From positions 62,001-126,000 of the forward strand of contig JAGTJM010000036.1 of the NCBI GenBank assembly GCA_020747015.1: a DNA stretch of 64,000 nucleotides, given 5' to 3'. The position numbers were made by a program, and so were the translations under genes. The first letter of the stretch is position 1. Each line of letters starts with the position of its first letter. This DNA is from Pyrenochaeta sp. MPI-SDFR-AT-0127 (Eukaryota > Ascomycota > Dothideomycetes > Pleosporales > Cucurbitariaceae). Positions 34,240-46,654 of this stretch are shown here, piece after piece. The notes below the pieces were generated by a model. The model did no database searches and was not told the origin of the DNA. It saw only the letters and a list, made by a program, of their open reading frames with translations.

Positions 34240-37200
34240 CTAGAGCGCCTGGCTATAAGCAAGCCAGGCATCGTGAGCTTCCCGAAGGACTAATCGTCTG
34301 TCAGCATATCTGCAGTGTCAGAACATCAACGTCTGCACTTACTCTGTAAGACCTGAGCTTGCGCTATGTACGTCTCGCAAGCGCATTGCAGTGTCCGGCC
34401 ATCGATGAAATCCAACACGACACTGTTAGGCAGCTCTTGTCGGTCCTGGTCAGGTGGATATGGGGTTCGAAACTCGCTAAGGTGGAAACGCTTGACCATG
34501 CCCTTCTCGTTGGACTTTGAGGGACTAAGGACAAGATTGCCCATTGTATCGATTTCAACCCACCGGCGTCTCCACAGCTATCTTCAAATTAGCGACTGGC
34601 GAAGACTAATGTGGACATGTACTAACCAGTGTGTCTGGGAACTGGATATTCAGGTCCCCCACATGAACGGGTGGTGGTGGCTCCCGGAGAGAGAAAAGTG
34701 AGGTCGATCGAACATCTTGTTCAGTAAGTCCCGAATTATGACTCGAATTCTTCCAGGGCATCGACGACATGGACGAAGACATGCGCTTGAACATTTTGCT
34801 TGTTCGGGACTCCTTCTTCTCCTTCTTCTCGTCTCGCCTTTCCTCGTCAACATCATGGCTATGGACCGACTTTGATTCGCTGTGACGGCGACCAAAGGTT
34901 CTCCAGGTGCTCTCGGACGATGCACGTGAATTGCTCTGCTCGCGCGAATGCGACGAGGGTGCTTTGGGTGATGTGGGCTCTGCCCTTCCCCGTGTAGGGC
35001 TCCTTGGAGTCCATGCAGGTCGCTGGTGATCGATAATGAGCGGACTCGCATGCAGTTCCAGCGGCGTGCTCTCAGTGGGCATTGCCAATGTTGGTTTCTT
35101 TGTACGCTCGTCCCGGACAATGCGGGCCGTCACTTGGACGGATTCGGGTTTTTCCGCTCCTCGTTGCACATTGTACACAGTCGCTTTGACTGGCTGCAAC
35201 TTTTTGTCAGGCGTTGTTGGGGACGATGAGCTCAAGAATGATGGACTTCCGAGTCTTGTGACAGGCCTTCCATTCGGCGACGTCTCAACAGGTGTAGTTG
35301 CGAAGAATGAAGACTTGCGTTGTGCAACGGTAGAACTTGGTGTGTCCAGGGAAGCAGTTACCGGACTTCCGAGTGATGCAGATTCCCGATTTGACTTTGC
35401 CGCAAGTGCTTTGATTCTTTGCGAGATTCCGGAAGACACATTGATTTTCTTGGCCACCACTACGGTGTCAGCACTAGGACGTGGAGGCCAGGCTCCAGAC
35501 GCCTTGCGACCTGGGTGCTCAGGTGTCAAGCGGCCAACTCCTTGGTATGGTCCCGATGCTGACCTCGGAGGTGTAGAGAGTTCGCTTGCACTCGACTTTC
35601 GAGGGAAGAAAGGCGTGATTGGTGATTTGGAAACCATCATAGGTTTGGCCTCATGTACCGTAGCACTCTGCAGCTCTTCCATGAACGAGTCATCGGACAG
35701 ATACTCAGCCTCGGAGTTTTCTGCGCTGATCTGAAGGGAGTCAAGCATCACTCGGCGCTTATCCTTAGATTCGTACCAGCTCTGTCGTTTTGACGAAGGC
35801 AGGAGCACTGAGCCTCTGTTGCGCTTCTTCATCTGTGCCTCATCTGGCTGAGAAACGTCAAGCGAGGGCATGTAAATCACAGACTCCCGGTTGAAGCGTC
35901 GCCGCGACTGCATGTCGTCCTGGTCGCTAGGTATTTTAAGTCCTCCAGACTCTTCCTCTTGGGGCTTAGCAAAGTGATCCGTCGAAATTGTCTCTGTGAG
36001 GCCCGAATATTGATCAGGCTGGTTATGCACTTCAACAGAGGGCACGGGAGTCCTGCTCTCGGGAACGATTGTTGGTGTGCTATCGACCGACTGCTCCTCA
36101 TCCAGGAGGTCTGGACTTTGCGAGTCGTCAGAGTCTCCGGGCTTTTCTGTGTGTCCCAAGCCTGTATTTTCGTCTTCTGATATCGAAGAGGGTCGGGTTG
36201 AAGGTGCTCCGGACGATCCTTGGGTCTGTGCAGATATGGGAGATGATACAGACACCGTAGAGTTCAAGTCGTCTGAACCCGTCTGGCTACCTGCGAACAC
36301 CAGACCAGAGCGATCCAAACCCAAACTTGAGGACAAGTCTTCTCCGAAAGAAATGTCCTTGTCGGCAGTCGAGTCTTCCTTGTCGCGTGTGGTGGAAGAG
36401 CTGTCTCCTGCATCCAGTGTTGCGTCTGTCTCTGCAGCAGTATCCTCCTTGGGCACAACATCTGCCTTCTGGACCGCACTCGTGTTGCTCTGCGATTCGG
36501 TTCCTGCTGCATCTTGTCCGTTTTTTTTCGCCTGTCTCTCTACTTGAGCTTGTTGCTGCTTCTTTCGCAGTTCTAATGCCTTCATCAATCTCGTCTTCTC
36601 CTGAGTCATACCCATAGACCTGTGATGGCTGCTGTATGAGGTGACCGGCATAGACCTCACGCTGGCTGGACTTCTGGAGGTGTATAGGGTAGAAACAGGG
36701 GAATGCGGCATATCCGGTGTCTTTGGGATTGGGGGCGGTGGTGGAATTGCAATGTTGGGAATTGCGCTTGAAGTTCTTGCCTTGAGCGTCTTCTGTTCCA
36801 CAGCCTTTCGGGTCGCAGAGCGTAGGCCTGCCGGCAGGGATGACTTTGGCCTCGCAACGTCTTGCGATGTGCTCCCCGAGGTCGAGGGTCTCTTGCCATC
36901 CAACGATGGTCGGGGCCTCGGTCCTAGCTTGACTTTGGGCTTTGTATATTGTGCATAATAGTGTTCATATAGCTCATCGTAATTTGGTCGCGCCGTTTGC
37001 GAGGAAAGCCTTGGCTCTGGACCGCCTTCGAACAGCTTGTCGTAGCTCTGGAGGGTCGCGTGAAGCTCTGTTAGATCCGACTCTGGGGTTGTCGCTTCTG
37101 TGACCGTCTCTATTGTCACGTGCGAGATGTCGGGCACCGGCTTCGCACCAACGACCTTCTCCTCGAGGATGACGGGCACCGACTCTGCCTGTGATGCAAC

Positions 37201-37904
37201 GGAAGCATTCCTTGGCGGGTCTACGTCGTCGCTCTCAGTGGGCTCCAGTATGGTGGGGATTTTGGAGGTGTTTGCAGTCAGTGGCCGTGCGAGTGTGTTG
37301 TCGTCTGCGTTGACCTGGCTTCCCTCGTCTGCAGCCTCCTGGATCCAACTGAGCTTCTGCTGTCGCAACGAGCCGTTGGAGGAGGAACTCGAGGGTGCGG
37401 CGGTGTGCAGGGTGCAGGCCGAGGCAAGGGCGGCATCGCTAAGCTCTTCGGGGGTGGAGATGGCGAGGACGATATCGCAGGGGGCAAACTTGTCAGTCAC
37501 GGTCAGGAAGTGAACGGCGACGCGGGCTGCAGCGGGTGTCAGTAGTGTGCTCAGGCTGGGATTGCGAGATGGGGCATCACCCTGGAGTAGGCGCGAGGTG
37601 CCCTCGGGCACATATTTGACCAGGACCTTGCGGCGGCGGTAGAGCAGGAGGCCGTAGAGCGGCGACTTGTCCTCGTAGGCGGCGACGGCGGCGCGGGCCT
37701 CTCCAGCTCCTCCAGTGCCGCGGGTGAGGACCTGTACAGCATCCCTGGAAGTGTACTTGAGCAGGAACCTGTGCAGCAGAAGATTAGCCTGGTCGAGCGA
37801 GATTGCGGAGCGAGACTGGGAGCGTCGTACCATCCGCCAGCCTCGGCGAGGGCGCCCTGGTAGGCCTGTGTGACCTCGACGTTATCGAGCCCGTTGAGCG
37901 ACAT
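34240..37904 (-). CDS. Large ADF-H (cofilin-type) actin-binding protein
   Basis: An N-terminal ADF-homology domain is followed by a long, mostly disordered region, a layout found in fungal cortical actin regulators. Five exons: 37904..37831, 37768..37581, 37526..34627, 34577..34343 and 34289..34240, giving 1148 aa. The start MSLNGLDNVEVTQAYQGALA splices to GWFLLKYTSRDAVQVLTRGT. A 54-nt in-frame, stop-free intron at 37580..37527 must be removed to give TSRLLQARVAVHFLTVTDKF. The middle is Ser/Pro/Thr-rich with short coiled coil (EKTRLMKALELRKKQQQAQV). The last exons encode LLWRRRWVEIDTMGNLVL and VLQILREAHDAWLAYSQAL, a PH-like module that could bind membrane or partners. The mid region resembles scaffold proteins such as Aim21, but I do not claim orthology. 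Confidence 0.82.
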
Positions 37905-39236
37905 TCTCGTCTGTCCGGCGTCAATCGAGGCAGCCGGGGAAGTGCAGACTCGCGGAGCCGTGCGGTGTCTGCGAAAGAGTTGTCGTCGCGAGTCCGACTG
38001 GAATTCCAGGAGGTCAATGCGGAGAAGAGCTAGGGGTCGACTGAGGTCAGGGATCCGTGGCGGAGCGTCAAACGTGGACGGTACGGGCCATTGGCTCTGC
38101 TATGCGCACTCGGCATCTATCGTGCCCAACCGCTCCAAGACCAACCCCGCTGTGAATGCGTGAAGCAGAGGGATTGCGCGATCATGTGGAGACGGAGCTG
38201 GCGGCCCTGTCCTGCTGCGTTTCACCTCTCCAGCGGGCGCCTGCTTGAGGACTAGGACACTGTCTCTCCGCACTGGCGGCCCTGTCTGCGACTACATTCC
38301 CATTCCCATTCCCACCCACGTGCAATCACACAATGCTTCTGAATGGATTGGCATGGCACCCAGTCTACCGTCGATGAGCATGGGACAAACCATGGCAAGA
38401 CTGCCGCCTTGCCGCGCGTGCGAGCCCCACACACTTCCATGCAGGAACGCTGCACGAGAGGCTCTCCAAGCCAGAGCAGGTGGCTGCGGAAAAGAATAGA
38501 CTCGCCTCGACAAAAGTCGCTCGTTCAACCTCTAGCAGGCCCAGCAGGCCCCCTGGCCAGTGTATTGCCATTCTTTCAGCGTTTCCATTGGCCCTGGCTC
38601 AAGCTTTCTATACTACACCACAACCCACCTTTGATCATCTGACCCCCTCACCCCCTTGACACCTTCTGACTCTCTGCAGCCACGGTCGCTTCGAATGGCG
38701 ACCCCTTGCACCCACCGGCTATCCAAAGTCTCACGTCGCGAGGCTTCCACAAGAATGTAGTTGCGCACCAGGAAGCATCGACACAGCAGATGGCTGTGCA
38801 CGCGAGCCTCACATCTTCTAGGGAAACCCATGTGAAGAGAAAGCCGTTGAGAGGCAGAAGAAATCCTTCCGACAGCCTCCACCTTGCACACATGGTGCTA
38901 TCCAGACGCTGCCCCGCCTTTATCGATACTAATCCCAGGAAACCATCTTCCCCCTTGCAGCGGGCATTGCTCGACCCGCAGAACCCGCTTACTTTGAACC
39001 AAACAAGTCCACTATGTGGCGTGAAGGACCCAGACCAACCAGAGTCGGTCGGTAGCGGCCGCTTTCATATCTCTGCACGTCACAGAACTAACTACAAGTT
39101 TGACGTCACTCTACACCACCGCACAGCAAAGACGTCGTGAACCGTAATCCCTTCTTGCTCAAAATCTTCATTCTCAAGCGAAGAAGCAAGGTACACAGCC
39201 ACCCAGACTTCATCGACTGTGATATCGGCCCCAATT
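37905..39236. promoter_or_regulatory. Divergent intergenic region ADF-H / OHCU decarboxylase
   Basis: About 1.3 kb between two divergent starts. A short run of repeated CATTCC units occurs near 38300. No gene with recognisable features. Confidence 0.4.
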
Positions 39237-39849
39237 ATGACATCACTTCCCGCTATCAGCAGTCTACCACACTCCACAGACTCCCAACTCACAAACGTCC
39301 TGGACCTTCTGTTCGAGCCATCACCGCCATTACACACCCTCACGCTTCCCATCTTACGGTCAACCACATTTCCCAGCTATGACACTCTCATTGTAGCTGT
39401 AAACGCTCAACTGAGTGCACTAGCTGCCTCAGATAAGCCGCAAGATGTGACAAAACTATCCGAGATTCTGTGCAGTCATCCAAGACTAGGAGAGAAGAAG
39501 GTGGACAGCGAGCAGAGCCGGAAAGAACAGGCACAGTTGCAGTCAGGTGGCGAGGAAGAGAAGGAGAAGCTGGCCAGCTTGAACAAGGAGTATGAGGACA
39601 AGTTTCCGGGCTTGAGATATGTGTACGTCGTCTTTCGCTTCCTTGATCTATGCTGCTCAGGTCGTCTTTTTTTTTATCAAATCCACTAACAAATATGCTA
39701 GTGTCTTCGTCAACGGCCGTCCTCGACCAGCCATCATGGAAAACATGCGTGCCCGCATCGACCGTGGCGACATCAAAGCTGAGCGTCAAGAAGCTATCCA
39801 GGCCATGTGCGACATAGCAGCAGACCGCGCATCCAAACTTGAAGCATGA
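39237..39849 (+). CDS. OHCU decarboxylase (ureide pathway)
   Basis: 2-oxo-4-hydroxy-4-carboxy-5-ureidoimidazoline decarboxylase makes S-allantoin in uric-acid breakdown and is usually peroxisomal or cytosolic. Two exons (39237..39622 and 39702..39849, intron 79 nt) give 177 aa. The N-terminal helix LPAISSLPHSTDSQLTNVLD is followed by FEPSPPLHTLTLPI, the family motif SHPRLGEKK, a charged insert, and KEYEDKFPGLRYVVFVNGRP at the splice. The terminal helix contains RIDRGDIKAERQEAIQAM. The ATG at 39237 lies 18 nt inside a frame opened only by a GTG. The C-terminus (SKLEA) has no canonical peroxisomal signal. No other purine-catabolism gene is nearby. Confidence 0.88.
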
Positions 39850-40679
39850 AGCTTGCAGCCTGTCGATCATCCTCGGCCATTGCGTCTTATTGCCATCATT
39901 TCATATCAAGTCACGCGAGCGTATGCGGTTCCCTTGTAGCCTATTGACAGAGAAGAAGTCTTCCTATCTCATGTCGTGAATACGACGCCTTCCGCATCTA
40001 GACACAGCGATCCGTACTTAGAATTTGGTACTAGAAAAAAGCAATTTGATACTATCCTTCCATCACACCATCCGCCACATTAATACGTCATGTTTCTTCC
40101 TGATAGTACGGCCCATGATTTCAACGCTAATGGGACAAGGCATGGGTTGATGAAATAACAACCATTTTATACACTGTCATTGGACTAGAACATCAACAAT
40201 GTGGCTTAGGCTCGTTTGGACCATGTAACAGAAATGCTTTCATTTTGACCCGCTGTCTAGCCCCTCAAGGCCGAGCGCAGATCCTGGTATATACCCTTTT
40301 CTGGTGAACACGAAAATCCCTGCGTCACTCCTTTTGTTGACAAGATTGTTTTTCACTAAGATCAGATCTCAAGTAGAAGATTCCCCCATGCATTGAAAAA
40401 GGGAACAAAAACAAAGGAGATAAAAACGAAGATACGATGATCCATCCGCCCTTTTGAGCCTGCTTTTCAACTATTCGCTGCAGAAATGCCCGCCCTAGCT
40501 TGTGAAAGCTGTTTATTGTGAATTCTTTTGGAGTAAACGCCAAGGAACATGTGTGAGATGTGAGATGAGGAGTGTATACTCTGCCCCAATTCGAGGCATA
40601 CAATCGAGTGTTTCGTAAACAACAGTAAAACACAAACGTCCCCGTGATTTGAGGAACCGTGATGAAGAAGATGACAAGG
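39850..40679. other. Convergent intergenic region
   Basis: About 830 bp between stop codons, AT-leaning, 3'-UTR-like. No gene seen. Confidence 0.4.
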
Positions 40680-42488
40680 TTACGTGCCAAAACGCATGAA
40701 CATGAGATTCCGCTGTCTTTGCCGCTCCTGGTCGATATCACTGCTATTCTGAGCTATCAAGTCTGGCCGAGGACCACTTGTTGCATCGCTCGAATAAGAC
40801 CTTTTGTGCTTTGTAGGTGTATCGATGGCGGCGAAGTTGGGTGACGTCGAGAAGGGCGCAAAGTTTGGGGATGTTGAGGTAAACGCTGTAGCCGGGGTGA
40901 AGTTTGGTGACACGGGGGTTGTGAAGGGCGCGAAGTTTGGTGAGGTAGATACTAAAGATGCTGTGAAGTTGGGAGACGTGGAACTCGTTACTAAAGTCGC
41001 AGGGGCAAAATTGGGTGATACTGATTTGGTCGGGATTTCTGGTCGAGAATTGGGCGGCGTCACGAAGGAATCTGTACGCTTCGAGGCTGGGGACGAGGTT
41101 GCAAAGAGAGCAGGAAAGTCTGGTGATGTGGAGGCCACACCCGATGCCACTGCTTCTTGTGCGAATGTGCTAGGCCACACTGCATCAGCACCTACATCGA
41201 CCTGGTCGTAGTCGCCAAAAACCGCTTCTTCTGGATCAAGAACATTGAAGTCCGAGTATACGGATTTTGGTGAGCTTTTAAAAGGTTGACTTTTCGCGGT
41301 CCCCCATTGTGCAGTTGTTGATGAAGTAGGTGGGAAAATAGAGGTTTCCTCCATGCCGTCATCGTCATCGTCATAAGGGTTAGGAATTGGCTCATCTTCG
41401 TCATCAAAACGAGCATAAGGATCTGGAATGTCGTCGTCCCCATCAAAGGCATCGTAATTGGAGAGGCCAAGTGGAGATGGTGGGAGAGGCAGGTAGTCCC
41501 TTCTTGGTGTTTGGGCGCGTGGCGGTGAGTACGCATACGCTTCATTTGGAGAGCGATACTCCAAAGCGCCCTCATCTGTCAGAGCCTTCAATGGGGGCGA
41601 AGTTGAAGTGGGTGATGGACTCCGTGACGTTGAGGGAGAAGTAGTAGGAGACCCAGATACCACAAAGTGACCGCCCTTTCTAATGGCAGCAGTCGGTGGT
41701 ACTGAAGGGGTCTGTGAGAGAACAGGCCTTGTGTATGTGTCGACACTGCCATGTTCAAACTCCAGCCGAGCCAACTCAAGCTCTTCTTGCTCTCTCTCTT
41801 GCTCGACAAGTACACGTCCATGCCCTTCCTCTGCCTCTCTTGCTAGGATCGCTCGTCTCTTGATGCGATTCAGGATCGCAGCCTTGCGGAGGAGGTTCCG
41901 TCCGAGCGCTTTCTGCTTCGCCCATACTGCAATCTTGGAGCTGCCTCTGTCGACAATGTTGGTAGCTGGATGAGAGAATTGTGGTGACAATCGAGACGTA
42001 ATGAGGAACAGTCTCAGTCGGCGCTTCTTCTTTTGCATGCAAGAGTGCTCGCCATCAATGTCTGCCACGGCTCGGCTTCGCTTCTTTGGCGGGGACGGAG
42101 GCGGCCGTGGTAGGAACGTAAGGCCCATTTCGAGTCCTGGGGGTGTGGTGAATTTCAAAGTCGATTGAGTTGCTCCTTTGGTTGGCACTGTGAAGTGGAA
42201 TGCCCTAGTGCTAGTTGGTGATGTGTGCTCGAGGTCGGCTCGCTTCATCCTCCGTCGCCCAACTTCATGTGTTGTCTGTGTGAAATGATGCGGAGTACAG
42301 GATTCGGCATCCTCGCGCAGTGTATTGGATTTGGCACTGGTCGGCAGCGTTTGAAGGTTTTCACCCAATTCCGGTGAGTGGTGTTGCAAAGCCAGGCAGT
42401 GTTTCGGGTATGCAAAGAAGGTTGCCAAATGATGTGGAGTCAAAGTAGCGCTAATAGATCGACAGTCGTTAGCTTGGGTGAGGAGCAT
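40680..42488 (-). CDS. Uncharacterised basic/Ser-Pro-rich protein with SPNF repeats
   Basis: I do not know its function. It is read as one exon of 602 codons ending at 40680. A basic segment around residues 145-215 (KKKRRLRLFLITSRLSPQFS, then VDRGSSKIAVWAKQKALGRN and LLRKAAILNRIKRRAILARE) is the only part that looks like a folded conserved domain; it could be nuclear and nucleic-acid binding. An acidic/Pro region follows (FDGDDDIPDPYARFDDEDEP). Near the C-terminus SPNF occurs six times in about 75 residues, then RSYSSDATSGPRPDLIAQNS and a terminal helix QERQRQRNLMFMRFG. The start is unsure: an in-frame ATG at 42248 (MKRADLEHTSPTSTR) is an alternative. A TTAG acceptor with a CTAAC site just inside the frame near 42460 hints at an upstream leader or coding exon. 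Confidence 0.68.
   Translation of the reverse strand: MLLTQANDCRSISATLTPHHLATFFAYPKHCLALQHHSPELGENLQTLPTSAKSNTLREDAESCTPHHFTQTTHEVGRRRMKRADLEHTSPTSTRAFHFTVPTKGATQSTLKFTTPPGLEMGLTFLPRPPPSPPKKRSRAVADIDGEHSCMQKKKRRLRLFLITSRLSPQFSHPATNIVDRGSSKIAVWAKQKALGRNLLRKAAILNRIKRRAILAREAEEGHGRVLVEQEREQEELELARLEFEHGSVDTYTRPVLSQTPSVPPTAAIRKGGHFVVSGSPTTSPSTSRSPSPTSTSPPLKALTDEGALEYRSPNEAYAYSPPRAQTPRRDYLPLPPSPLGLSNYDAFDGDDDIPDPYARFDDEDEPIPNPYDDDDDGMEETSIFPPTSSTTAQWGTAKSQPFKSSPKSVYSDFNVLDPEEAVFGDYDQVDVGADAVWPSTFAQEAVASGVASTSPDFPALFATSSPASKRTDSFVTPPNSRPEIPTKSVSPNFAPATLVTSSTSPNFTASLVSTSPNFAPFTTPVSPNFTPATAFTSTSPNFAPFSTSPNFAAIDTPTKHKRSYSSDATSGPRPDLIAQNSSDIDQERQRQRNLMFMRFGT
40820..41050 (-). repeat. Coding minisatellite encoding SPNF units
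   Basis: Imperfect units of about 24-45 bp, each containing a variant of AARTTKGGNGA on the plus strand, encode six SPNF copies (SPNFAPATLV, SPNFTASLV, SPNFAPFTTP, SPNFTPATAF, SPNFAPFS, SPNFAAID). Spacing varies while the motif is kept, which suggests selection on the motif as well as slippage. Confidence 0.65.
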
Positions 42489-45485
42489 CCAATCTCGCCG
42501 TGGCTCGACCCATCACAAGACCACTGCCCGAGGACCCGAAAATCGGCAGCGGAGATGCGCGTGCTGTGACCAAGTGTGCCAATTATCGCGATGTCGGAAA
42601 ATGGCTCGTGACACAGGCGGAAAAACTGCAGGCCGCCAGGAGAAGTGAGTTGTCCAGGAGCACCAGAACGAGCGAAGGAAGAGAGGGGCCTAATAATATC
42701 GCTAGACAGTGCAGTAGAGAGTGCGGATGACCCGACGCTTTGGGCACGATGCGGAGAAGAACCCTTGACAGCCCCAGACTCCTCATCCACGCTGCGGCCA
42801 GTGCTCCGTTAGTGTTGCAGCGCCGTCGTCCTGATCTCATTGGACAACGTGTGAAGACACCGCAAGCCACCGCCTCGAGACACTCCTTCTGGCGCTCAAG
42901 GGAGCATTAAAGCCGTGATGGTTTGTTTGCTGGCTGCTTTGTTTTGTGAGGCTGGCTTGAGTCGGGATGAGGCAATGGGTGCCCATGTTTCATGCTGTGA
43001 GGGTAGGGATGGAGGAGGCGCACACACGAAGCAGGGGACGGAAAGGAGGACACCATGGGCGCCGAACGGAGAAAATCTCCAGCCAAAGCAATTGTCGAAT
43101 GTGAGAAGTCGAGTGAGGCTTGGACGGGTCCAGGGTGGGCTATTCTCGCAAACCCTGTTTACGCCTCCTCCCTCCCAACCAGGCGCGGATCAGCTCCAAA
43201 CCGCTTCCCATGTTTCAACCAGCCTTGATGCTGCTAAGGCATTCCCCTCCGAGTGCTCGGAAATTGTCATATATCCCAGCTTCGCTGCTTCATGTTGCAT
43301 TTGCCATGCTCATGCTGCTGGTGGCTACTGAGGCAACGCGCGTCTTGCCATCATCACACAAGACACAGGGGAGAAGGAGGCCCAATTTTGATCCTCGACG
43401 GCGTCCAGGTTCTAGTCCGCCGATGATCCGATAATCCTGGGTTGGGCGACGTATCACACATCGGCTCTCCATCTCAGCTTCTCGAGCACGACATTATGGA
43501 GTTCAACGACCCACTCCACGGAGCTTGACGCTTTCCTTTCTTCGCATAGGCCTGGTGTGTTCGCTTTATTTGAATGCACGGGTTCGTTGCTACCTTGTGC
43601 CTCTCCTGCTCATTGCATGGAACTTACGGCTGCTTCTAGAACTTCTACGCCTCAAAATCACCTGTACCCGGCAATGTATCATCAGAGTCGGGCATCTGTG
43701 AGATTTTTGTTTGTTTTCCTGCCATGTCATCTCGTCTGCTCTAGTCCAAATCTATGCTCTGTGTCCTTCTCGACTGGTATTCCTCTCCGCGGCGCCATCG
43801 ACAAATACCAATATTGAGCGCGAGCCAGCCTGGACCTGTGCGATCATTTTCGTTTCTGCGCTCCACCTTGCACGGCATCCTGCACTCCGCACTTCAACGT
43901 AGCACCACGCTTCCTCGCCTCAGTGGCTCAATCACAACCTCTTGCCATGCGCCTCGTCGACACTTTCTGCACCCGGTCACGAGTCGCAGTCCTCGTACCA
44001 GTTGTCAGCCTTCTCCCTCGCACGTCGGCGACCTCCATTGCGTCTTCGCACAGCGGGGTCAGGCTGATATCAAAAGGACGCCAACTGATAGGATTGCTGA
44101 GGCAATGTCTTCTTCTCCTGATCGAAAATACTAGCGTGCCACCTTCTTTTTTTTCAAGGCAACCACCTCCTTTAGCCGCGCGTGGATAACGACAACGCAC
44201 ATGCACACCATGCATGAACGTGAGGCTCAGCCGCTCCAGCTCCAAGGAAGAATCTTCACTACCGAGAAAAAGCAATATGGTAGAGCTAGGTAGGGGGGTT
44301 CGGAACATCGCCAGCTCACAGGCATGACATCGAAGGCGAACGAAACGTCATGTACGACGATGCTCATTCGACAATGCTACCAGGACGTTGTCATGTATCT
44401 TGGGCGCTGAAGTCTTTCAGAGTCTCGTCCTTGCAAATCAACTTTGAGCCCAAGAGACCTTTCTGCAAACGAATGCACACCTCGCTTGCCCAAGTAGGAA
44501 GGCACTCCCCATCCCAGCAGTGGCGTTCTGGATCTGACGGCGCTGTTCAAAAAATCTTGGAAGATGTGATTAATCTTACAAAGGCGCCGCGGAATGGAAA
44601 TGCATTTCGCATTGGCGTCATCCAAGTTCACAGTTTGCCAGGCAGGGATGAGTATCTCACGAGTAATCATTTGTGTGAAATTTCTGGACCATACCACAAC
44701 CAGCGCTAGGACTAATCGCTGAAACAGCAATTCAGCAGAAGAAGTTGGCTTCATTCAACTCTTGTATGCAGAGCAGGGAATCCTCAGTCATATATAAAGA
44801 CTTTCCTCCTGTATACACGCAAGAGATCTAGCCAATAGTACATTCGCTATTTGCAACTACATGCAGTTCGAATCAACTCATAACGTTGAATATGAGTCTT
44901 GTGAGACAGAAATTACATTGCTGTAAATTGTGTTAGTATCTGTTGAGATTGCAGAAAAGAGTATGACTATTATCTTCATCTTCATCTTCATTGCTTGAGT
45001 TCATCGCCAATTCACGGAACGAGGCATATAAACATCAAGTTCGGTGTTCTGAAGCGAACGGATAGGAGAAGAAAACTCAGGAAAGAAGCAACAATGCAAG
45101 GCGGCACACAATCGTGGTTAAGCACGGCCATCTTTCAATCAAGTGAGAATGAATCTTCATGTAGACAAATCAATTGTATGTGCGTTCGGCTCCTTCCTGC
45201 TTACAGAAGTGAACCAACCGCATCCTTCGCTTGCCCCTTTACTAATATCAAGGTGCTTTTGTGCCTCATCCCACTCCGGGAATGGCCGTCTGTCAGATTG
45301 AACCCCTTCTACTGTTCCAACCGAGGCACCGTCCTTCGCGGTGAATTGTAGGGCCTCCCTGCTACATGGCTATGCTTGCGTATGAGGAATCACGTTCTCA
45401 GACGATACGGCTTTGGACGCAGTGAGATACCGAACGGCAAGTCCAAGCCAGGAATATTCTTACGCGTACACGTTCTGTCTCCCAT
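42489..45485. promoter_or_regulatory. 3-kb intergenic region upstream of the SPNF-repeat gene
   Basis: Both flanking genes are on the minus strand. Several frames of 60-140 codons occur but none shows a domain, signal peptide or coherent splice structure. A (TCTTCA)3 run lies at 44973-44990. It probably holds the leader and promoter of the 40680-42488 gene and the SWD2 3'-UTR. Confidence 0.4.
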
Positions 45486-46654
45486 TTACATCATGAGGTC
45501 TGGGTCTGGCTGCCACAGCAAAAGATCCTTGTCCGCGCTCGCCAAAAGGTTTGTCCTGGGATTATATCCCACAATTGCACTTTTCCCCTGGCCCGGTAGC
45601 TTCTCCTTCGGTTCTAGAATGTTATTTGGTGCCGGTGGTTTTGAGATATCCCAAACCAAAAGACCGTCTTCACCGCTTCCGCCGATAAGATATTGCCCAT
45701 CAGGCGTAATGCATACATCGCCCTGTCCATTTACTTGTGTGTTGCCATTTGATGTGCCTGCATTATGACTGGGATTTGAGGCGCCAGGTGTTAGACGTCT
45801 AGACGATCCCGCCTTGCGATAGCAAAAATGCTGTATATCGCCTGAGAATGCATCGAGAACAAAGTGGCCGAGTCCGTTTGTTCCGATAATCAAGTTCTTG
45901 CCATCATTGGTAAACTCCAGTTTTGTCCACTCACCCTTCTGTGAGCCAAGGAAGCGTTGTTCGAGTTCCATCAGATCGAAGCTCGCAAAGGGTGGCTTGT
46001 CGTAATTGCGGATATCGTAGAGAAGTACCGATTGTGTAGGCGGAGATGCTATCGCAATGACAGTCGCGGAAGGATCGTATGCGGCAAGATATGGCCCATG
46101 GAGATTTAGTAAGCCATGATAACTTGGAGAAGAAAGGTTCCAGAGGCGGACAGTGTTGTCGCGCGAACAACTCAAGAACGTGTCTGACGAGGGACAAAGC
46201 TGAATGCACGTCACAGTATCTGTGTGCCCTTTAAAGTAGCGTATGTACGAGTTGTCATGTGTGGAGAGGAAGCGTATTGTGTCGTCGACCTTGGTACTGG
46301 CATATATAATGCTCTGCGCATGGTGGCTGAAGCGTGCAAGGTGGACGCCGTATTTTTGCGACTTGAGCTCTTTTGCGTGCTTGCCTTCTTTGCAGTTGTA
46401 AATTTGGAGCGTGTCGTCGTCGCGGGCTACGATGGCAAGTTCGCCCGTGTCGTCGAAGTCGAGGGAGGTTACCGACGTTCCTTGGGAGCCTGGCTTGAAG
46501 CGCTGACATGAGTGTCAGTGTTTGAGTATGGCGATAAAGGAGCATAGCATCTCACTCTTGAAGGCCGGAAGCTCGTTATGACGTCGCTAACTTTTTGTGT
46601 AGGCGGACCTGCGGGCGGCGGAGGAGCCCCAGGCGTCGCTGACCCAGTCGCCAT
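45486..46654 (-). CDS. SWD2: WD40 protein SWD2/WDR82 (COMPASS and CPF subunit)
   Basis: Swd2 is shared by the Set1/COMPASS histone H3K4 methyltransferase and the cleavage-and-polyadenylation factor. Two exons (46654..46556 and 46502..45486, intron 53 nt) give 371 aa. Exon 1 (MATGSATPGAPPPPAGPPTQ) joins at SFRPSRRFKPGSQGTSVTSL. WD repeats are clear: DFDDTGELAIVARDDDTLQI, the characteristic KKYG-like block KSQKYGVHLARFSHHAQSII, DTIRFLSTHDNSYIRYFKGH, CSRDNTVRLWNL and QGDVCITPDGQYLIGGSGED. The protein is slightly longer than yeast Swd2 through the Pro-rich N-terminus and a Ser/Asn loop (TPGASNPSHNAGTSNGNTQV). It diverges from the OAC1-type carrier across about 400 bp. Confidence 0.9.
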
